A stretch of 64,000 nt of DNA from Hesseltinella vesiculosa (GCA_002104935.1 MCGT01000002.1:1240001-1304000); one strand, 5' to 3'; positions 32,781 through 44,557 are shown, numbered from the stretch's first letter. Program-made: numbers and translations. The notes: generated by a model from the sequence alone, not told the origin.

Positions 32781-35277
32781 ATGGCAAACAAGAAAGCGAC
32801 AGTGTTTATTTTAAACTGCGGACCGTCCATGAATCTCATTTACCCTGGTCAAGAAGTCTCAGCCTATAAGCAAGGCGTGGATGTGATTATTGACGCTCTT
32901 GGTGAAAAAGTAGAAGCCTGACGAAGATAGACCTAATATCCATGGCACAGTTCTCATCGCCGCTCTTCTTTTTTTAATTAGGTGCTTGCCAATCGTAAGA
33001 CCGATCTAACGAGTGTGGTTCTTTCGGGTACCCAAAGTAAGGTGGCCATCATCAAAAGGCATCGTTGCTTGGTCCATGACGGTTTTTTTTTATTCACTCA
33101 CTTGTTTCTTTTCATGGGCAACAGAGACCGATAATTCCCTTGCCGAGAAAACGGAAGGACAGTACCTGCACATCACATCTCTCAGCCCTCTACAACAGCC
33201 AACCTATAAAGATCTTCAAATGGTGTCTGAACGACCGCCTACTGCGCCCACGGACCCAACCGCGGACAGTAAGGGACACGCTCTTCGTTTTTTTTTTTTT
33301 ACCGTGTTCCCTCTCTTTCCTTTGGTTTTCAATAGTTATGGATGCCCTGATTTTGGCGATTGACATGATCATGAACAAGTGCAAGCACCTCAAGTACACC
33401 AAACAGATCGTCTTGATCACCGATGCCGCAGAACCCATCGACTGGCGTGACGCTATCGAAGTCCAGGAGATGATGAATCAAAATGAAATCTCACTGGTTC
33501 TTTTGTAAGTGGTGCCCAGCTCCCTCCAACGACTGACCCTTCGCTCGTAGGGGCGCTGATTTTGACGGCAGTGGTCTGACGAAAATGGAAGACAATGACC
33601 CCGAGTTGACAGCGATCCGGGTAAGGCGTTGGGGGAAGAGCGATGCCGGTCAAGCAGACTCATCTGTCTTTGACAGGAACTCAACCAAAAGCATTGGGCG
33701 CACGTTGTGACGGGGGATGCCAGGCACAAGCTGATTGGACTGCAGGAAGCCTATACGATGGCTCTTGGTTTTAAGGTCAAGGAAGTCATGCCTGTGGCGT
33801 CCTACCGCGGCCACTTGACTTTTTCAGAAGGATTGGAATGGAACGTCAATATGTTTAGCTATACCAAACCCGTTCGGGCCGCCTCCCTGAAAAAATGGTC
33901 GACCCTGCCTGACACGATCTTGGACGAGCCAGAGACATCGTCGTCTGCACAACCTGTGACCCACCAGGTGAAGATGGTGCGCTCGTTCCGCATCAAACCC
34001 AAGGAACAGACCGGTGCCCAGGAGGAGAACGTGGACCGACTGGATGACTTGGACTTGTTGGCCGAAGCAGGCGACGCCCTGCCGTCGGTGGACGAATCTG
34101 CACTGGAAAAGGCCTATCCCTTTGGCAAGGTCCTGGTCATGATCACTGCTGACGAAGAAAAACTGCTGAAACTCGAGACCACTCCCAGCATGTTGATCCT
34201 TGGCTTCTATACAGCTGCCAATGTAAGGGCGGTGGGAATGTCGCTCTGGACCCTCACCGCCTTTTTTTTTTTTTTTTTGAATCTTGCCTAGGTGCCTCGT
34301 CATTTTTACATGGGGCCGACCTATCTGCTGATGGCAGGTAAGATCGACGCGACCAAAGCTCGGGATGGCATGGCTGCCTTGGCCCAGAGTCTGTATGAGA
34401 AGGACGTCGTCGCCCTGGTGCGCTTTGTGAATCGCGTGGACGCCAGCCCCAAACTCGGCGTGCTGTCACCCTTTTTCGAAGGTGGCGTCCGGTGTTTGCT
34501 GTTCTGCCAGGTAATAAAAAATGGGCTGGGACAGGACCCATGATGTTCACCGGTCTCTTACTTGATACAGGTGCCCTTTTCTGAAGACTATCGCCCCTTC
34601 AACTTCAGCTCGCTGGATAAGATCAAGATGAAGTCCGGCAAGGTGGTGACAGAAAACCACCCATTGTTGCCCACGCAGGACATGAAGGATCAAATGAACC
34701 AATTTGTGCGCAAGATGGATTTGATGGATGTGTAAGTAGAAAGTTGCTGGGCCATGGGTCTTATTTTTTTGAACAGGGACGGCGAGGAAATGTTTGCGCC
34801 CGAAGACAATTTCAATCCCGCTGTGTGGCGAATGAATCAGGCCATTATGGCCCGTGCTTTGAATGACTCGGCCAACTTGCCAGCCTTGCACCCTCGCTTG
34901 CAAAGTCAGACCAAGCCTCCTTCGGCTCTGGTGGATCGTAGCGCGGCATTGATCAAGACCATGACCAATACCTTTCAAGTCAAAAAGAGTAAAGCCCCGT
35001 TTTTTCATTGGTTTTTTTTTTAGCAACCCGTCGGAAGGGGAATCCAAAAGGACACTGATGCCTTCTTTCTTTGGTAGTCAACACTGATAAGAAGCGCACA
35101 CGTTACGGCGCTGGTAAAGGGCAAGAGGAAAGCCGTAGTGCCGCCCATTTACAACCCATTGACGCTATCCTTGTGCAAAAAAGCACCGCGGCTGCGACCG
35201 AAGCTGGTCAAGAGCCAGCCAAACGACCCAAGGTGGAACTTTTGTCCAGTTGGTTTGATGAAGAGGACTTGATGTAG
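32781..35277 (+). CDS. KU80: Ku80 subunit of the Ku DNA end-binding heterodimer
   Basis: Ten exons (32781-32909, 32982-33036, 33125-33268, 33336-33504, 33551-33620, 33677-34222, 34292-34510, 34571-34731, 34777-34988, 35078-35277), 591 aa. N-terminal von Willebrand A-like domain (T-V-F-I-L-N-C-G-P-S-M; K-Q-I-V-L-I-T-D-A), the central Ku beta-barrel region (G-K-V-L-V-M-I-T-A-D; L-V-R-F-V-N-R; G-V-R-C-L-L-F-C-Q-V-P-F-S-E-D-Y-R) and a helical arm. Ku loads on double-strand break ends for non-homologous end joining and also acts at telomeres. The protein is shorter than animal Ku80 and lacks the C-terminal DNA-PKcs-binding region, as is usual in fungi. It ends with a short acidic tail. Confidence 0.92.
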
Positions 35278-37110
35278 CGCGATCCCAAAAAATTAAAGTT
35301 TGATTCCTCCCCCCCTGTTGTCGTTTTGAAACTCAATGTTGGATAATCTTTCAGGCGGAAGTGGCCAACAAGTCATGAGAACACCTCTTTCCATTTCTTT
35401 GTTGATAGCACCATTGCCGTCACCAGGTAAAAAGAAGAAACAGGGTGCGTGATTTGAAAAAGTGGATGCCATTGGGATCAGCCTCGTGCCTGCCCAGTTC
35501 TGTCAATGTCGGGGTTGAATTTTTGGCTGGAAAATTCGCTTCAGCCCAGAGCCAATGAAGTTTTTTTTTTTTTTTAACCTGTCGTTTGACAGACGAAGGG
35601 TGGGGCATGGTTGATAATGAACAGTATTTCGTAGAATCGAGAAAATCTCTTGGGTGCTCATGCACACCCTGACGACTCATGTAGGTCTTCGTTTCTACTT
35701 TTACAGTCAAATAAACCTGCCTTTTTTTTTTTACTTGGTCACAAACCATGAATCTCCGGTTCATGGGCCCCTCGCCCCCTTCTTCCTAGCTCCAAGACGT
35801 GGTCGATGTTGATCCCTTGTTGACTTTATTTATTTATTTATTTCTGGTCAGTCCCAGGGTTCAAAGGCTTAAAAAAAAGGCTGGGATGCACCCAAAGGAG
35901 AGTGGAGGATCTTTTTGGTTGATCAAGCGTGGAGAAACAAAGTTTCAGGCACATACCAAATTTCTGTTCACTTCCTTTTTAGAAAAATTTGTCGTTTTTC
36001 TTTCCCCCCCCCCCAAAAAAAAAAAGCATCTATGAATTTTATGAACGGAGCAAGTTTTCCGAAAGAACAAAAAAGAACTAAAGAAAGCCTCCATCGCGGA
36101 TTTATTATAACCACTCGTTTCCTTTTGACCGAGGCAGTGGAGTATGAAACCCCTTCGTTTCACACCGCCCCCCAAAAAAAGTCTCCACTGTTCCCATCCA
36201 TTTAAAGAAAATTCAAATCAAAAAGAGGAGGCTGGCCATTCACTGAAGCAAGCACGACATCGTAATAACTTGATCTTCCCCCTTTTTTTTTTTAATAGGA
36301 CATGAATGTTGTCACAATACGAGGAGGTGGCCCACCATCGCCAACAAAAGGCAACGTTTTTCTTGACATTAAAAAAACGAGGACGACGCCCCTTGATTTT
36401 TATTGGCGTCTCATTGTTCAGTTTGAATTTTTTGTGTTTAAAAAAAATGCCAACGAAACACCCTTCTTATTTTGTGCAGGTTGCTCAAAATCTTAAATAG
36501 CAAAAGTGACAATGGCGTCCTTCTTAAAAGTTGAACTAAATAAAAAACCAGTCGACCCTACGGGAACTGGGAAGAGTGGTTCATGGTCCGTGGTCGTGTC
36601 AAAAAAGTAAAATAAAATGGAGTTTGAAAACCAGCGGTGCATGAAACAATGACATCCGCTTTTTGCCTCCCCCCCCCTCCTCTTTTTAATTGAACAATCA
36701 AGAGCGTGTCACACTAAAAGGAGGCCAAGAAGAAACATGTCATTGCAGCTTGATTTTTTTTTTATTTATTACTTGATGAGATGCAGTTAAAAAACAGTGA
36801 AAAAAACAAGTGTCTATTGCCAATTCCAGAAAATGTCAACATTGGGAAAAAAAAAAAAAGGAGAGGCAGGGTAACAAACGATCGTTGATTGAAAACATGT
36901 AAAATAGGGGGGGAGAGAGGGTATGTTGCTTCTTTTTATGATTTTTTTTTCTTCTTTTTTTTTTTTTTTTTTTGGAGGGGTGGGCAAATTGGTAACATGA
37001 AAAAAAGGGGGTGATCATAAAAAAAATTTTTGTGCCAGCAAAGAATAAAAAAAAAACCATCATGCAAAAATTTGAGAGTAGCCGGCGATCCCCTTTGCCA
37101 TGAATGCAGA
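35278..37110. other. Convergent intergenic spacer of 1.8 kb
   Basis: Lies between the 3' ends of Ku80 (+) and the HMG-box gene (-). Very rich in A and T runs, plus C/G runs (for example at 36006 and 36671). Short open frames are homopolymer-driven. No gene or RNA recognised. Confidence 0.5.
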
Positions 37111-38396
37111 TCAATCCTTTTTAAGTTTCTTGTGCATACGAGCTTGAAGCATAGGTGAGTAGGAAGGGGCATTGTATGGAGCAGAGCCAGTGGACGCCGA
37201 GGAGGTGGAATTGGATCGCTTGGGACAATAGCGATATTCGGGGAAAGCTTCTTTGTGGGCCAATTTCTCTTGCTCTGCAAGTTGATGCCAGGGTCGTTTT
37301 TCATTTTCAGACAGCAAGGACCAGCGGCGAGAAGCACGTCTGATAAAAAAAAAAACCAAAAGTTCGGTGAGTTTCGCTGACGGCAAAAAGGGAACCTGAC
37401 TTACTTTGAAATTTCTTCAGCTCGTAAGCTTGGATCTTGCGTTTTTAATGCTTGACCATAATGACAACGGAACTAGAGGGGAAAAAAAAAAGTAGATCAG
37501 AACCAAGAGGAAGGAGGGGGGGGGAAGAGAAAAAAAAGGGGGAGAACTTACATGGATCCAAGCATTACGAGGGCGTTTGATGTGGGCATTTTTGGTCAAG
37601 AACATACTTTGATCGACGATTTTCTTTTCATCGTCGGAACGATGGTGATGGTAATAATAAGGATGGTTGGCAGGAGGATGAGTCGAGGTATGCAAGTTGG
37701 CGGCAGAAGCACAGGCGGCAGCCAAGGTGGGGGAGGTGCTGGGATCCTGGCCTTCGAAAGGTGACAGACTGGAAGAGACGACGGAGGTGGATGGGTGGGT
37801 GGAGGGTAGGGTCTGGCGCAAGGGGCTTTGCACGGGAGAGGTGGAGGCAGAGGTGGATGGGGTGTTTGGGTAACGATCAAACATGGGTGATGAGGTGGAG
37901 GGGCGTTTTTGTGGCAACAGCACCGGGTCTAGAGATTGGGATGCAGAACGGCGAGGGCCTTCGATGGACGGCAAAGGTGAATGATCGCCAAGGGTGGGTG
38001 CGGTGGCTCGTCTCGCTGTAAAGGGAATCAAAGGTGGAGCCAGGGCGTGGTAGAATTGAGGTCGAATATGCTTCAGCATGGCTGACGAAGATGGTTCGCT
38101 CAAGGGCTGAGGTTCCAGATAGGCAGGGAGGCAGCTACTTTTGTTGGGTGAGGATGGTGAAGGTGGATGGACCAATCTTGCGTCTACAATCAACCGTCAG
38201 ATAAGCTAGCCTATGTCATTGTGGTTTTACCTGACAATCGATGCTGAACTCCTGGCAAGGGTGGCAAATCCATGGGTGAGGCCGAATTGGGAGGCGTGGG
38301 AGTGGTGCCTGAAAATGTATACGCGGTCATGGTGGAAGACGGAGCAGGATCCGTCACTGTCAAAGGAGAAACCATGGTGGAAGCCATCGATTGCAT
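37111..38396 (-). CDS. HMG-box transcription factor (MATA_HMG type)
   Basis: Exons 38396-38231, 38183-37552, 37472-37405, 37339-37111; 364 aa. A long Ser/Pro/Thr-rich N-terminus with a His-rich patch is followed by one HMG box near residues 255-325, split over three exons: H-I-K-R-P-R-N-A-W-I-H, F-R-C-H-Y-G-Q-A-L, E-E-I-S-K-R-A-S-R-R-W and E-K-R-P-W-H-Q-L-A-E-Q-E-K-L-A-H-K-E-A-F-P-E-Y. This is the sequence-specific HMG class (Ste11, MAT1-2-1, SexM/SexP relatives), which bends DNA in the minor groove. Neighbours are not the triose-phosphate transporter and RNA helicase that flank the Mucorales sex locus, so it is probably another HMG regulator. Confidence 0.88.
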
Positions 38397-40026
38397 GGTG
38401 TCAAAAAAGAAATATAAAAAAAGAAGAGGGGGAAGAAGCGGAAATGGCAAGTGAAAAAAATGGAGATGTGGAAAAAAAAGGGAGTACAACAAAAGAGAAA
38501 AGAGATCAAATGGGTGGTATCAGCAATAAATAAACAGCTAGGAAATGTTCTATGAAAGGCCAATCAAATCAAGGGCGGAAGATGATTGTTGTGTTGCGGA
38601 GGAAAAGGGGATGTTTAAAATATATACAAGTCCAGAAGGAACGACCACGCAAAGCACAAGTAAAAATGACCAAAAAAAAAGGGGAAGAACGTGAGCAATG
38701 TCAAAACTAAAAGGAAGGTAGAGAGGGAAAGGAACAATAAAAACGATAAAAGAAAGAAAACGGGAAATGTCCAGAACAATAAAAAAAACAAAAGAGTAAA
38801 GAAGGGGGGGTTTTTTATAGTTGGTGTAAGAAAGAAACAAAAAAAAAAGCTAAAAAAAACAATGAGGGTCGTTTTAATGGACGGGGCTCTCGCTCGCTGA
38901 CGGAGATCCAAATTACAATTTGGTTCAAAAAAAAAAAAAAAAGGGGAGCGAATAAATGAATCACACCCATTCAAAATAGCATGCCTTTACATTTTCCCTT
39001 TGTCTTCTATTGCCAAGCAAGCCAATTTGCATACTTTTTTTTTTTTTTTTTTTTTTGTCATTTGTGCCTTGCTCTTTTGTCTTTAAAAAAGGATCCCGTC
39101 TCGAGTCACCAATTATTTAAACCCAGTCGGAGCTTCAATCATTTTGATCTTCAGATGTCACTCGCCTTTTCGACTTTTCTCTTCCTTCCCCCCTTTTTTT
39201 TTGTTGATAAGCAACCTTTTCTTATTGCTCCCCCTCGTTATTGAGCCCATCCGATTTTTTTTTTTTCAAACAAAACGTTCGTTTAAGATGTCTGTGCCAC
39301 TGTCTTTTTTTTTTTTTTTTTGGTTTCGTGTTGAATCCCACCGTTCCCATGATCCTCGAGGAAGAATAAAAAATAGTCAATGGGCCTCGGTCTTGTCCTC
39401 CCCTCCTCTTTTTCTTTTCTCCTCTGTCTTCTTTTTCATCATTTCACAATGGTCCTTCCTACATTTTTAAGGACCGCGTGTGTTTGAACCACTCCCTTCT
39501 TTGATCTCGCTCTCAATGACTTTTTGCCTAAAAATAAAAACAGCTCTCTTTGTTTCCCCTGACCTCCTTGCCCACCTGTTTCCACTCCTCTTTTTTTCGT
39601 ACCTCCTCTACCCCCTTTTCTTATTTCATATTGTTTCCTCAAGAAAGTAACTTGACAACAATGAAATTTAAAAAACCGGATACCATGGTCGGATCCACTT
39701 GAAGCCACTTCTCCCCCCCAACATTCACAAAAAAACCAAGTTTTCACAGAGGAGTGTGAAGTCATTTGAAAGTTTTGTAATATAAAAAAGTGCAAGGCAA
39801 TTTGAGACATGAGGGGAGAACGTTTTCTTTGCCTTTTGAAATCTTAGTCAACCCAATAGGAACAATTCCTTTTTGTATCACTAACCAGCAGAGGGGGGGG
39901 GGTGCAAAACGAGGGGGGTGTTGCCTCGCCAGTTAAAAAAAAACTCCCCAAAAAAAAAAAAAATAACAAACTCCACTCCACCGCCACAAAAAAAAATAGG
40001 ATCCTTGGGTGCCCTCCTTTTTTTTG
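38397..40026. other. Divergent intergenic region between the HMG-box gene and HEM4
   Basis: 1.6 kb. Purine-rich A/G tract (38400-38860) upstream of the HMG gene (a CT-rich leader on its strand) and T runs up to 22 nt (39035-39056). No coding feature recognised; T-run frames were discarded. Confidence 0.5.
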
Positions 40027-40791
40027 ATGGTGATGCAAGTGTGTTTTTTTAAACATCAAAGTGACGAATACCAAAACCAGTCACTGGACCACAACTATGA
40101 TCCTTTGTTCATTCCAGTCCTTGATCAGCAATATACCCATGAGCATCTCACCCAGGTGTTTCGCCAAGGCCCTCAAGCCGGCTTCCAAGGCATCCTTTTA
40201 ACATCCCAACGATCGGTCACCACCTTGGTGACTGCCTGGCAACAGCTCGATCCCGCCCAAAAGCAACCTTGGCGTCAAACCTTTCTAGGCATTGTTGGTG
40301 ACAAAACCGCAACGATGCTTCGCGACAGCTGGACAGAATGGCAGGGCACTCTTGTCACCGCCGACACAGCCACGGCTCTGGCCAACACTCTTCTCCACAA
40401 CTCCACCGCCACGGGCTATTTCCTGTTCTTGGCCGGCGACAAACGACGCGATGTGCTACCGGAACGACTCAGACAGGCTGGTTATGAGCTACAGGAAGTC
40501 CAGACCTACGCGACCGTAAGCCATCCCGATCTTGCCCAACAGCTGCTGCTCCACCGCCCATCCCTTGCCAACCCACAACACTGGGTCGTCTTTTTTAGTC
40601 CATCTGGTGTCAACTATATCCAACCTCATTTGCCTTTTGATCTGCACCAAGTCAAAATCGCCTCCATTGGCCCCACCACCACCGCCCACCTAAACCAGCT
40701 GGGCTATCCTGTGCATGCCACTGCCAATCGGCCAGATGCTCAACATCTGTTACAAGCCATCCATTCGCATGACCAATTTTCCTCCCTCTGA
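40027..40791 (+). CDS. HEM4: Uroporphyrinogen-III synthase
   Basis: Single exon, 254 aa from the ATG at 40027 (other in-frame ATGs at 40009 and 40033). Two-lobed HEM4 fold: P-L-F-I-P-V-L, then Q-G-I-L-L-T-S-Q-R-S-V, L-G-I-V-G-D-K-T-A, Y-F-L-F-L-A-G-D-K-R-R-D-V-L-P-E-R-L, Y-A-T-V, W-V-V-F-F-S-P-S-G-V and I-A-S-I-G-P-T-T-T-A-H-L. It closes hydroxymethylbilane to uroporphyrinogen III with inversion of ring D, the branch point to heme and siroheme, in the cytosol. Length matches the family. The start is uncertain by a few residues because a T run precedes it. Confidence 0.9.
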   Translation: MVMQVCFFKHQSDEYQNQSLDHNYDPLFIPVLDQQYTHEHLTQVFRQGPQAGFQGILLTSQRSVTTLVTAWQQLDPAQKQPWRQTFLGIVGDKTATMLRDSWTEWQGTLVTADTATALANTLLHNSTATGYFLFLAGDKRRDVLPERLRQAGYELQEVQTYATVSHPDLAQQLLLHRPSLANPQHWVVFFSPSGVNYIQPHLPFDLHQVKIASIGPTTTAHLNQLGYPVHATANRPDAQHLLQAIHSHDQFSSL

Positions 40792-41577
40792 CTTTTTCGT
40801 TACCCCAATTTAAAAACTCATCCTCCCCCCCCCCAAATAAAAAGAGTCCAGAAGCCGTTGTGTAAAAAAAGTCGCAACATATTATTCGTTTGAACTTTCG
40901 GTTTGCAACACCCTTCCAAGGTTACCAATCACCCTCCCCCCCCCCTTTTATTGATCCCATCTCCCCAACAAACAATAAACGAGGAAGGAAACCATGACCA
41001 TCGTTCAAATCACAAGTCACACAAAACAGCCAAGTCGAGAAATGCACAGACCCCGAATGAGGAAGAAAAAAAGGCAATTCCTTGACAAATTTAGCAGGGG
41101 CGATAATAAAAAGCACATGATGGCCCAAAGATGAGGAATGAAAACCAGGAAGCCAAGACACTTCATGTTGCACCAACAATTTTCAGCGGCCGAAATGAAG
41201 GTGCCCTTGACCTGTCGTTTATGGGTAGCCCATACTTAAAAATAAATGATGTTTCCCCTAAAAAAATAAATGCGTCAATTGGGAAAGGCTCGTGCCACCT
41301 GCTCGCCCATTGTTTCCGACACAGTCTCCCATCCTCCTTTATATCTTCCTCCTCGTCAAGAAAAAGGATCTGCCTCGGCAGATCCTTTTTTATTTGCTCT
41401 GTCTCTCCCGAAAAAAAAGTCAAACCTGAAGCTTCCCCTATTTTCTCAAAGCCACGTTGAATGATTTTTCGAACAGCGAGTTTTTTTTTTTTTTTGATGT
41501 CAAACCAAAAAAAAAAAAAACCGTTTATTTTTTTTTTTGCTACTATGTACAGGATATCCTACAGCTCATGTTTTGTT
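40792..41577. other. Convergent intergenic spacer with a perfect palindrome
   Basis: 786 bp between the 3' ends of HEM4 (+) and the thaumatin-like gene (-). Contains C runs, A/T runs and a 14-bp-arm palindrome at 41361-41390. No gene recognised. Confidence 0.5.
41361..41390. repeat. Perfect inverted repeat (14-bp arms, 2-nt spacer)
   Basis: Left arm AAAAAGGATCTGCC (41361-41374), spacer TC, right arm GGCAGATCCTTTTT (41377-41390), an exact reverse complement. The geometry would give a GC-rich hairpin followed by a U-tract on either strand, looking like a bacterial intrinsic terminator, although it lies between convergent fungal genes. Confidence 0.9.
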
Positions 41578-42285
41578 TTACTTGGCGGGACAGAACACAA
41601 CGGTGTAGGTGTCAGCTTGGCAAGTAAAGGTACTGGTGGAGTCATCGTAAGCAAAAGAATAGGCATCGGGACAAGCACTCTTCATTTGGGTAGCGAATTG
41701 ATTGGCCTTGCAGATCTTAGGGTTGTTGAAGGAGCCGGTGCAGCAGTCCGAGTCCTTGTTGGTGGCGGAACAGGCGCTCTTACAGGCGAACATGGAACCG
41801 TTGCTGCCATCCATCTTGAAGTTATCGGGACAAGTGGGAAGCGTGGCACACTTGGGAGCACCGCAGTTGTACTTGCCTTGAGCCACCGAGCTGTTCTTGC
41901 CACCGGAAGGCACGATTTCCACAGGCAAGTTGAAGCCATCGACAAAGGAGATGTCATAATAATCGTTGCCACCCCATCCACCAAAAGTGAATTCAGCCAG
42001 AGAAGCAGGGCCAGCAGCACCAGCAGTGGTGCAGTTGGTGTCGGAGCTAGAACAGGCCCCCACACGAGCCCAGAAACGGCCAGACCAGTCATGGGCCGTG
42101 GCGTAAGTCTTGCTTTGACCTTGGGCAAGAGGAGCCAAGTCACCAAAGGCTTGGCCATTGGTCATTTGAGCCACAGTCAAGTCATAGTTGCACTTGTTTT
42201 GAATTTGCACTTGCTTCCCACCAGCAGGAGCAGCCAAGCCAGTAGCGGCAAGCGTCATCAAGGAAACCAAAGTAGTGTAGAGCAT
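41578..42285 (-). CDS. Thaumatin-like secreted protein
   Basis: Single exon, 235 aa. Signal peptide of about 19 residues (L-M-T-L-A-A-T-G-L-A-A). The mature domain has V-Q-I-Q-N-K-C-N-Y-D-L-T-V, the thaumatin-style W-S-G-R-F-W-A-R-V-G-C/A-C start, L-A-E-F-T-F-G-G, D-Y-Y-D-I-S-F-V-D-G-F-N-L-P, a Cys-rich central loop and a final Y-x-V-V-F-C-P. About 14 cysteines match the disulfide-rich thaumatin fold. Fungal members are secreted and some hydrolyse beta-1,3-glucan or bind cell walls; the acidic D-x-S-F-V-D-G face typical of glucan binding is present. A TATA box lies 88 bp upstream. Start chosen by the signal peptide. Confidence 0.93.
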   Translation of the reverse strand: MLYTTLVSLMTLAATGLAAPAGGKQVQIQNKCNYDLTVAQMTNGQAFGDLAPLAQGQSKTYATAHDWSGRFWARVGACSSSDTNCTTAGAAGPASLAEFTFGGWGGNDYYDISFVDGFNLPVEIVPSGGKNSSVAQGKYNCGAPKCATLPTCPDNFKMDGSNGSMFACKSACSATNKDSDCCTGSFNNPKICKANQFATQMKSACPDAYSFAYDDSTSTFTCQADTYTVVFCPAK

Positions 42286-42372
42286 TGTTGTGATATGGAA
42301 AGAGTGTTGGGTAGTAGAGATAAAGATCAACTTTAAGTAAAGAAGAATCCACTTTCCTCGATCGCCGTCCCT

Positions 42373-42380
42373 CTTTTATA
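42373..42380 (-). promoter_or_regulatory. TATA box of the thaumatin-like gene
   Basis: TATAAAAG on the minus strand, 88 bp upstream of the start codon, the usual spacing for an inducible secreted-protein gene. Confidence 0.5.
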
Positions 42381-43379
42381 CTTTTTTTTTTCCCTGTCAT
42401 CGTGCCTTGAATTCTGCTTGTCAAAAAGAGTGGAAGGGACCTGAGCCGAGCGCCAAGGCAATCGTGACCTAATGAAAATAATACTTGACGAATAAAAACA
42501 CGTCCCTTTTGGCAGAGCCATTTGTTACTTCGACACATACCAAATCATCGGCTGGATGTTTCACCGTGATGTTTCAGTGCTATTAAAAAATTCAGGAGAA
42601 AAAAAGGACCAAGAAACGACTGGAATAAGCAGAAAGCTAGGCAGGCATTCATAGACTATTTTTCTGCAATGAGGAGGCACTCTTTTTTTTTACAATCATG
42701 CAGGCTGCATAATCTTTGAAACTGTTTTCGGTTTAGTGTTGTTGCACCAAGCTTTGCAGTTTTGGGGAAGCCCAAGAAGATCGCTTCAAAACTCCGCCAG
42801 GCCTCTCTTTTTTTGCTCGCTCCGCTTCATTTGAAGAAAAAAAATAGAAAAAAAAAAAAAGGTACTCATTGATGAGACACCTCTCAAATCAAATCGTAGG
42901 ATACATGTTCAAACAAATGACAGAATTTGAAATTGAGTTGTGAAAAGGCATAGCCTCTAACATTGACCAACCCCTTTTTTTCAGGTCCCGTTTTTTTTTA
43001 GTCCCATTCTTGGATGACGTTTGGGTTATCGAATGATCGTGGCTGGATGGAATAAACGAATATTTCCGGCAAATCACCGTAGCCTGTCATCTCGGATCCG
43101 AGGAATCATTGCCTGATCCTCTCGAAGTCCATATTTTATTTTAAGACTAGCGTCTTTTTTTTTTTTTAGATGTAAAACTTGACTGTGCCCATGCTTCCTA
43201 TGAAAGAACGTCCACAGGAAAAAACACCCTCCACTTAGAAAGAGGGGATGAAGCAGGTAGGCTTTGAGGAACGCGCCAGCAAAAGCAACGATGCCGGTGT
43301 ACATCCATTGGAACATTGGTATCTGGTGGCAATACGGCACCCAAGGCTAATAGTCTCCCATGTCATGTGTCTCATCGAC

Positions 43380-43409
43380 AGAAAATAAAGAAACAGAAAA
43401 TAAAGAAAC
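43380..43409. repeat. Tandem duplication of a 15-nt unit
   Basis: AGAAAATAAAGAAAC occurs twice in perfect tandem, followed by AGAAAA and an A run. A recent slippage product in spacer DNA. Confidence 0.85.
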
Positions 43410-44078
43410 AGAAAAAAAAAACGGCCGAGAACCAGCCCGATTAGCCAAGCACAGATGGCAGAAATGGTGCACAGACCAGACTGCTATTTCTTGTAGCAGC
43501 TTGCGTCATTCGATTTCCAGCTTGTTGCTTCCTTTCTAGTTCTCAGCATGCCCTTTCTTTTTCGACATCCTTTGATCTAGAAGCTGCACGTGGGCAGGCA
43601 GAGGCTCATGAAAATGCTAAGCAAACCGGAGCCTGCCTTTTTTTTTTGCATCTCTCCGTTTTTTCACTCCGCTGCCAAACAGGGCTTTCATAGGGTCAGC
43701 ATCTCACATCAACCTCAGTGGTTTCAGTGCCTCTCCCACTCCTTTTGCCCAAAGAAAACAATAAAAAAAACGATAATCATCCGGACTGGCATTCGCTTGA
43801 GCACCTCTCCAATGACAGCCAGTAGCGACCAGCCCAGAGACCTCGTTGACTCCAGCGGACAGTTCTGAAACATCCCCACTAAACAATGGCTGAAACTGGC
43901 GCGGAACCGATCGACACTCCAGGGCCCAGCCAGCATTCCTTAGACGTTGTGCATGGCGTCTTTGAAAAAAGGTCGTTGTGATTGTAGCCGAATCAAAAAA
44001 GGAGCGTTAGCCTTTGTTCTCAAACCTGTGTCGGGCCATCATTGCCAGGTCGCCTTCTTCTTTCGCTTCTTTTTTTTT

Positions 44079-44112
44079 TTTTAGCTGGAACATCGGCGGC
44101 GTCAAAACGAAA
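44079..44112 (+). repeat. Dispersed 34-bp repeat, copy A
   Basis: TTTTAGCTGG followed by ATCGG, GG, GT and AAAAC blocks. Matches copy B (45032-45065) at 26 of 34 positions, same strand, about 950 bp away. Confidence 0.55.
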
Positions 44113-44189
44113 CATGCTCAGAGATGGCATAGTGGTCCAGGCCGATCGCCTTGCTTTTTTTTTCCGGCACCACCATCATTCATTCATAG

Positions 44190-44468
44190 ATGCCCACACC
44201 CTTGCAAACTGTCAAACTGACCCACTTGATCAAAAGCACTGCACCCTTTTCTTTTTCAACATGGCCACTACCCTCGTCCACGGAGCCCTTTTTGGATTTA
44301 GCCAAGGTAGTCCATGCCATTCCTTCGAAATTAGCGCAACCCAAAACTATCACATATGCCATACGTGAAGGTCCTGATTCAACACATGCAACCCTCAGAC
44401 GTCGTGAAGAAGAGATGGTAAAACAGAAAATCACACTCAGCCAGCCGACACCTGCTGGGGACATTTGA
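44190..44468 (+). CDS. Small open reading frame, 92 aa, unknown function
   Basis: Unbroken frame from the ATG at 44190, unusually free of homopolymer-coded residues for this spacer. It encodes a hydrophilic, slightly basic protein with the run T-I-T-Y-A-I-R-E-G-P-D-S and a charged R-R-R-E-E-E-M-V-K helix near the end. No domain recognised. It is convergent with the small gene at 44558-44920; 89 bp separate the two stops. The ATG lies directly after CATTCATAG, which could be a 3' splice site, so an upstream exon is possible. Support is composition only. Confidence 0.3.
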   Translation: MPTPLQTVKLTHLIKSTAPFSFSTWPLPSSTEPFLDLAKVVHAIPSKLAQPKTITYAIREGPDSTHATLRRREEEMVKQKITLSQPTPAGDI

Positions 44469-44557
44469 ACCTCCGCTTTTTTTATTTCGTCCTGGCACCT
44501 TTCCCGCTCACGGGTCACAACGTCAGAGGCTGCAGCGATATTACCCAAGTGACGTCT

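Larger units (their letters stand above)
42286..44189. other. Intergenic region of 1.9 kb
   Basis: Upstream of the thaumatin gene and of a small plus-strand ORF. Contains a TATA box (42373-42380), a 15-nt tandem duplication (43380-43409), A/T runs and one member of a 34-bp repeat pair (44079-44112). No further gene recognised. Confidence 0.45.

Noticed and set aside
38970..39470. Phe-rich plus-strand frames before HEM4
   Set aside because: Pure T-run translation in a spacer.
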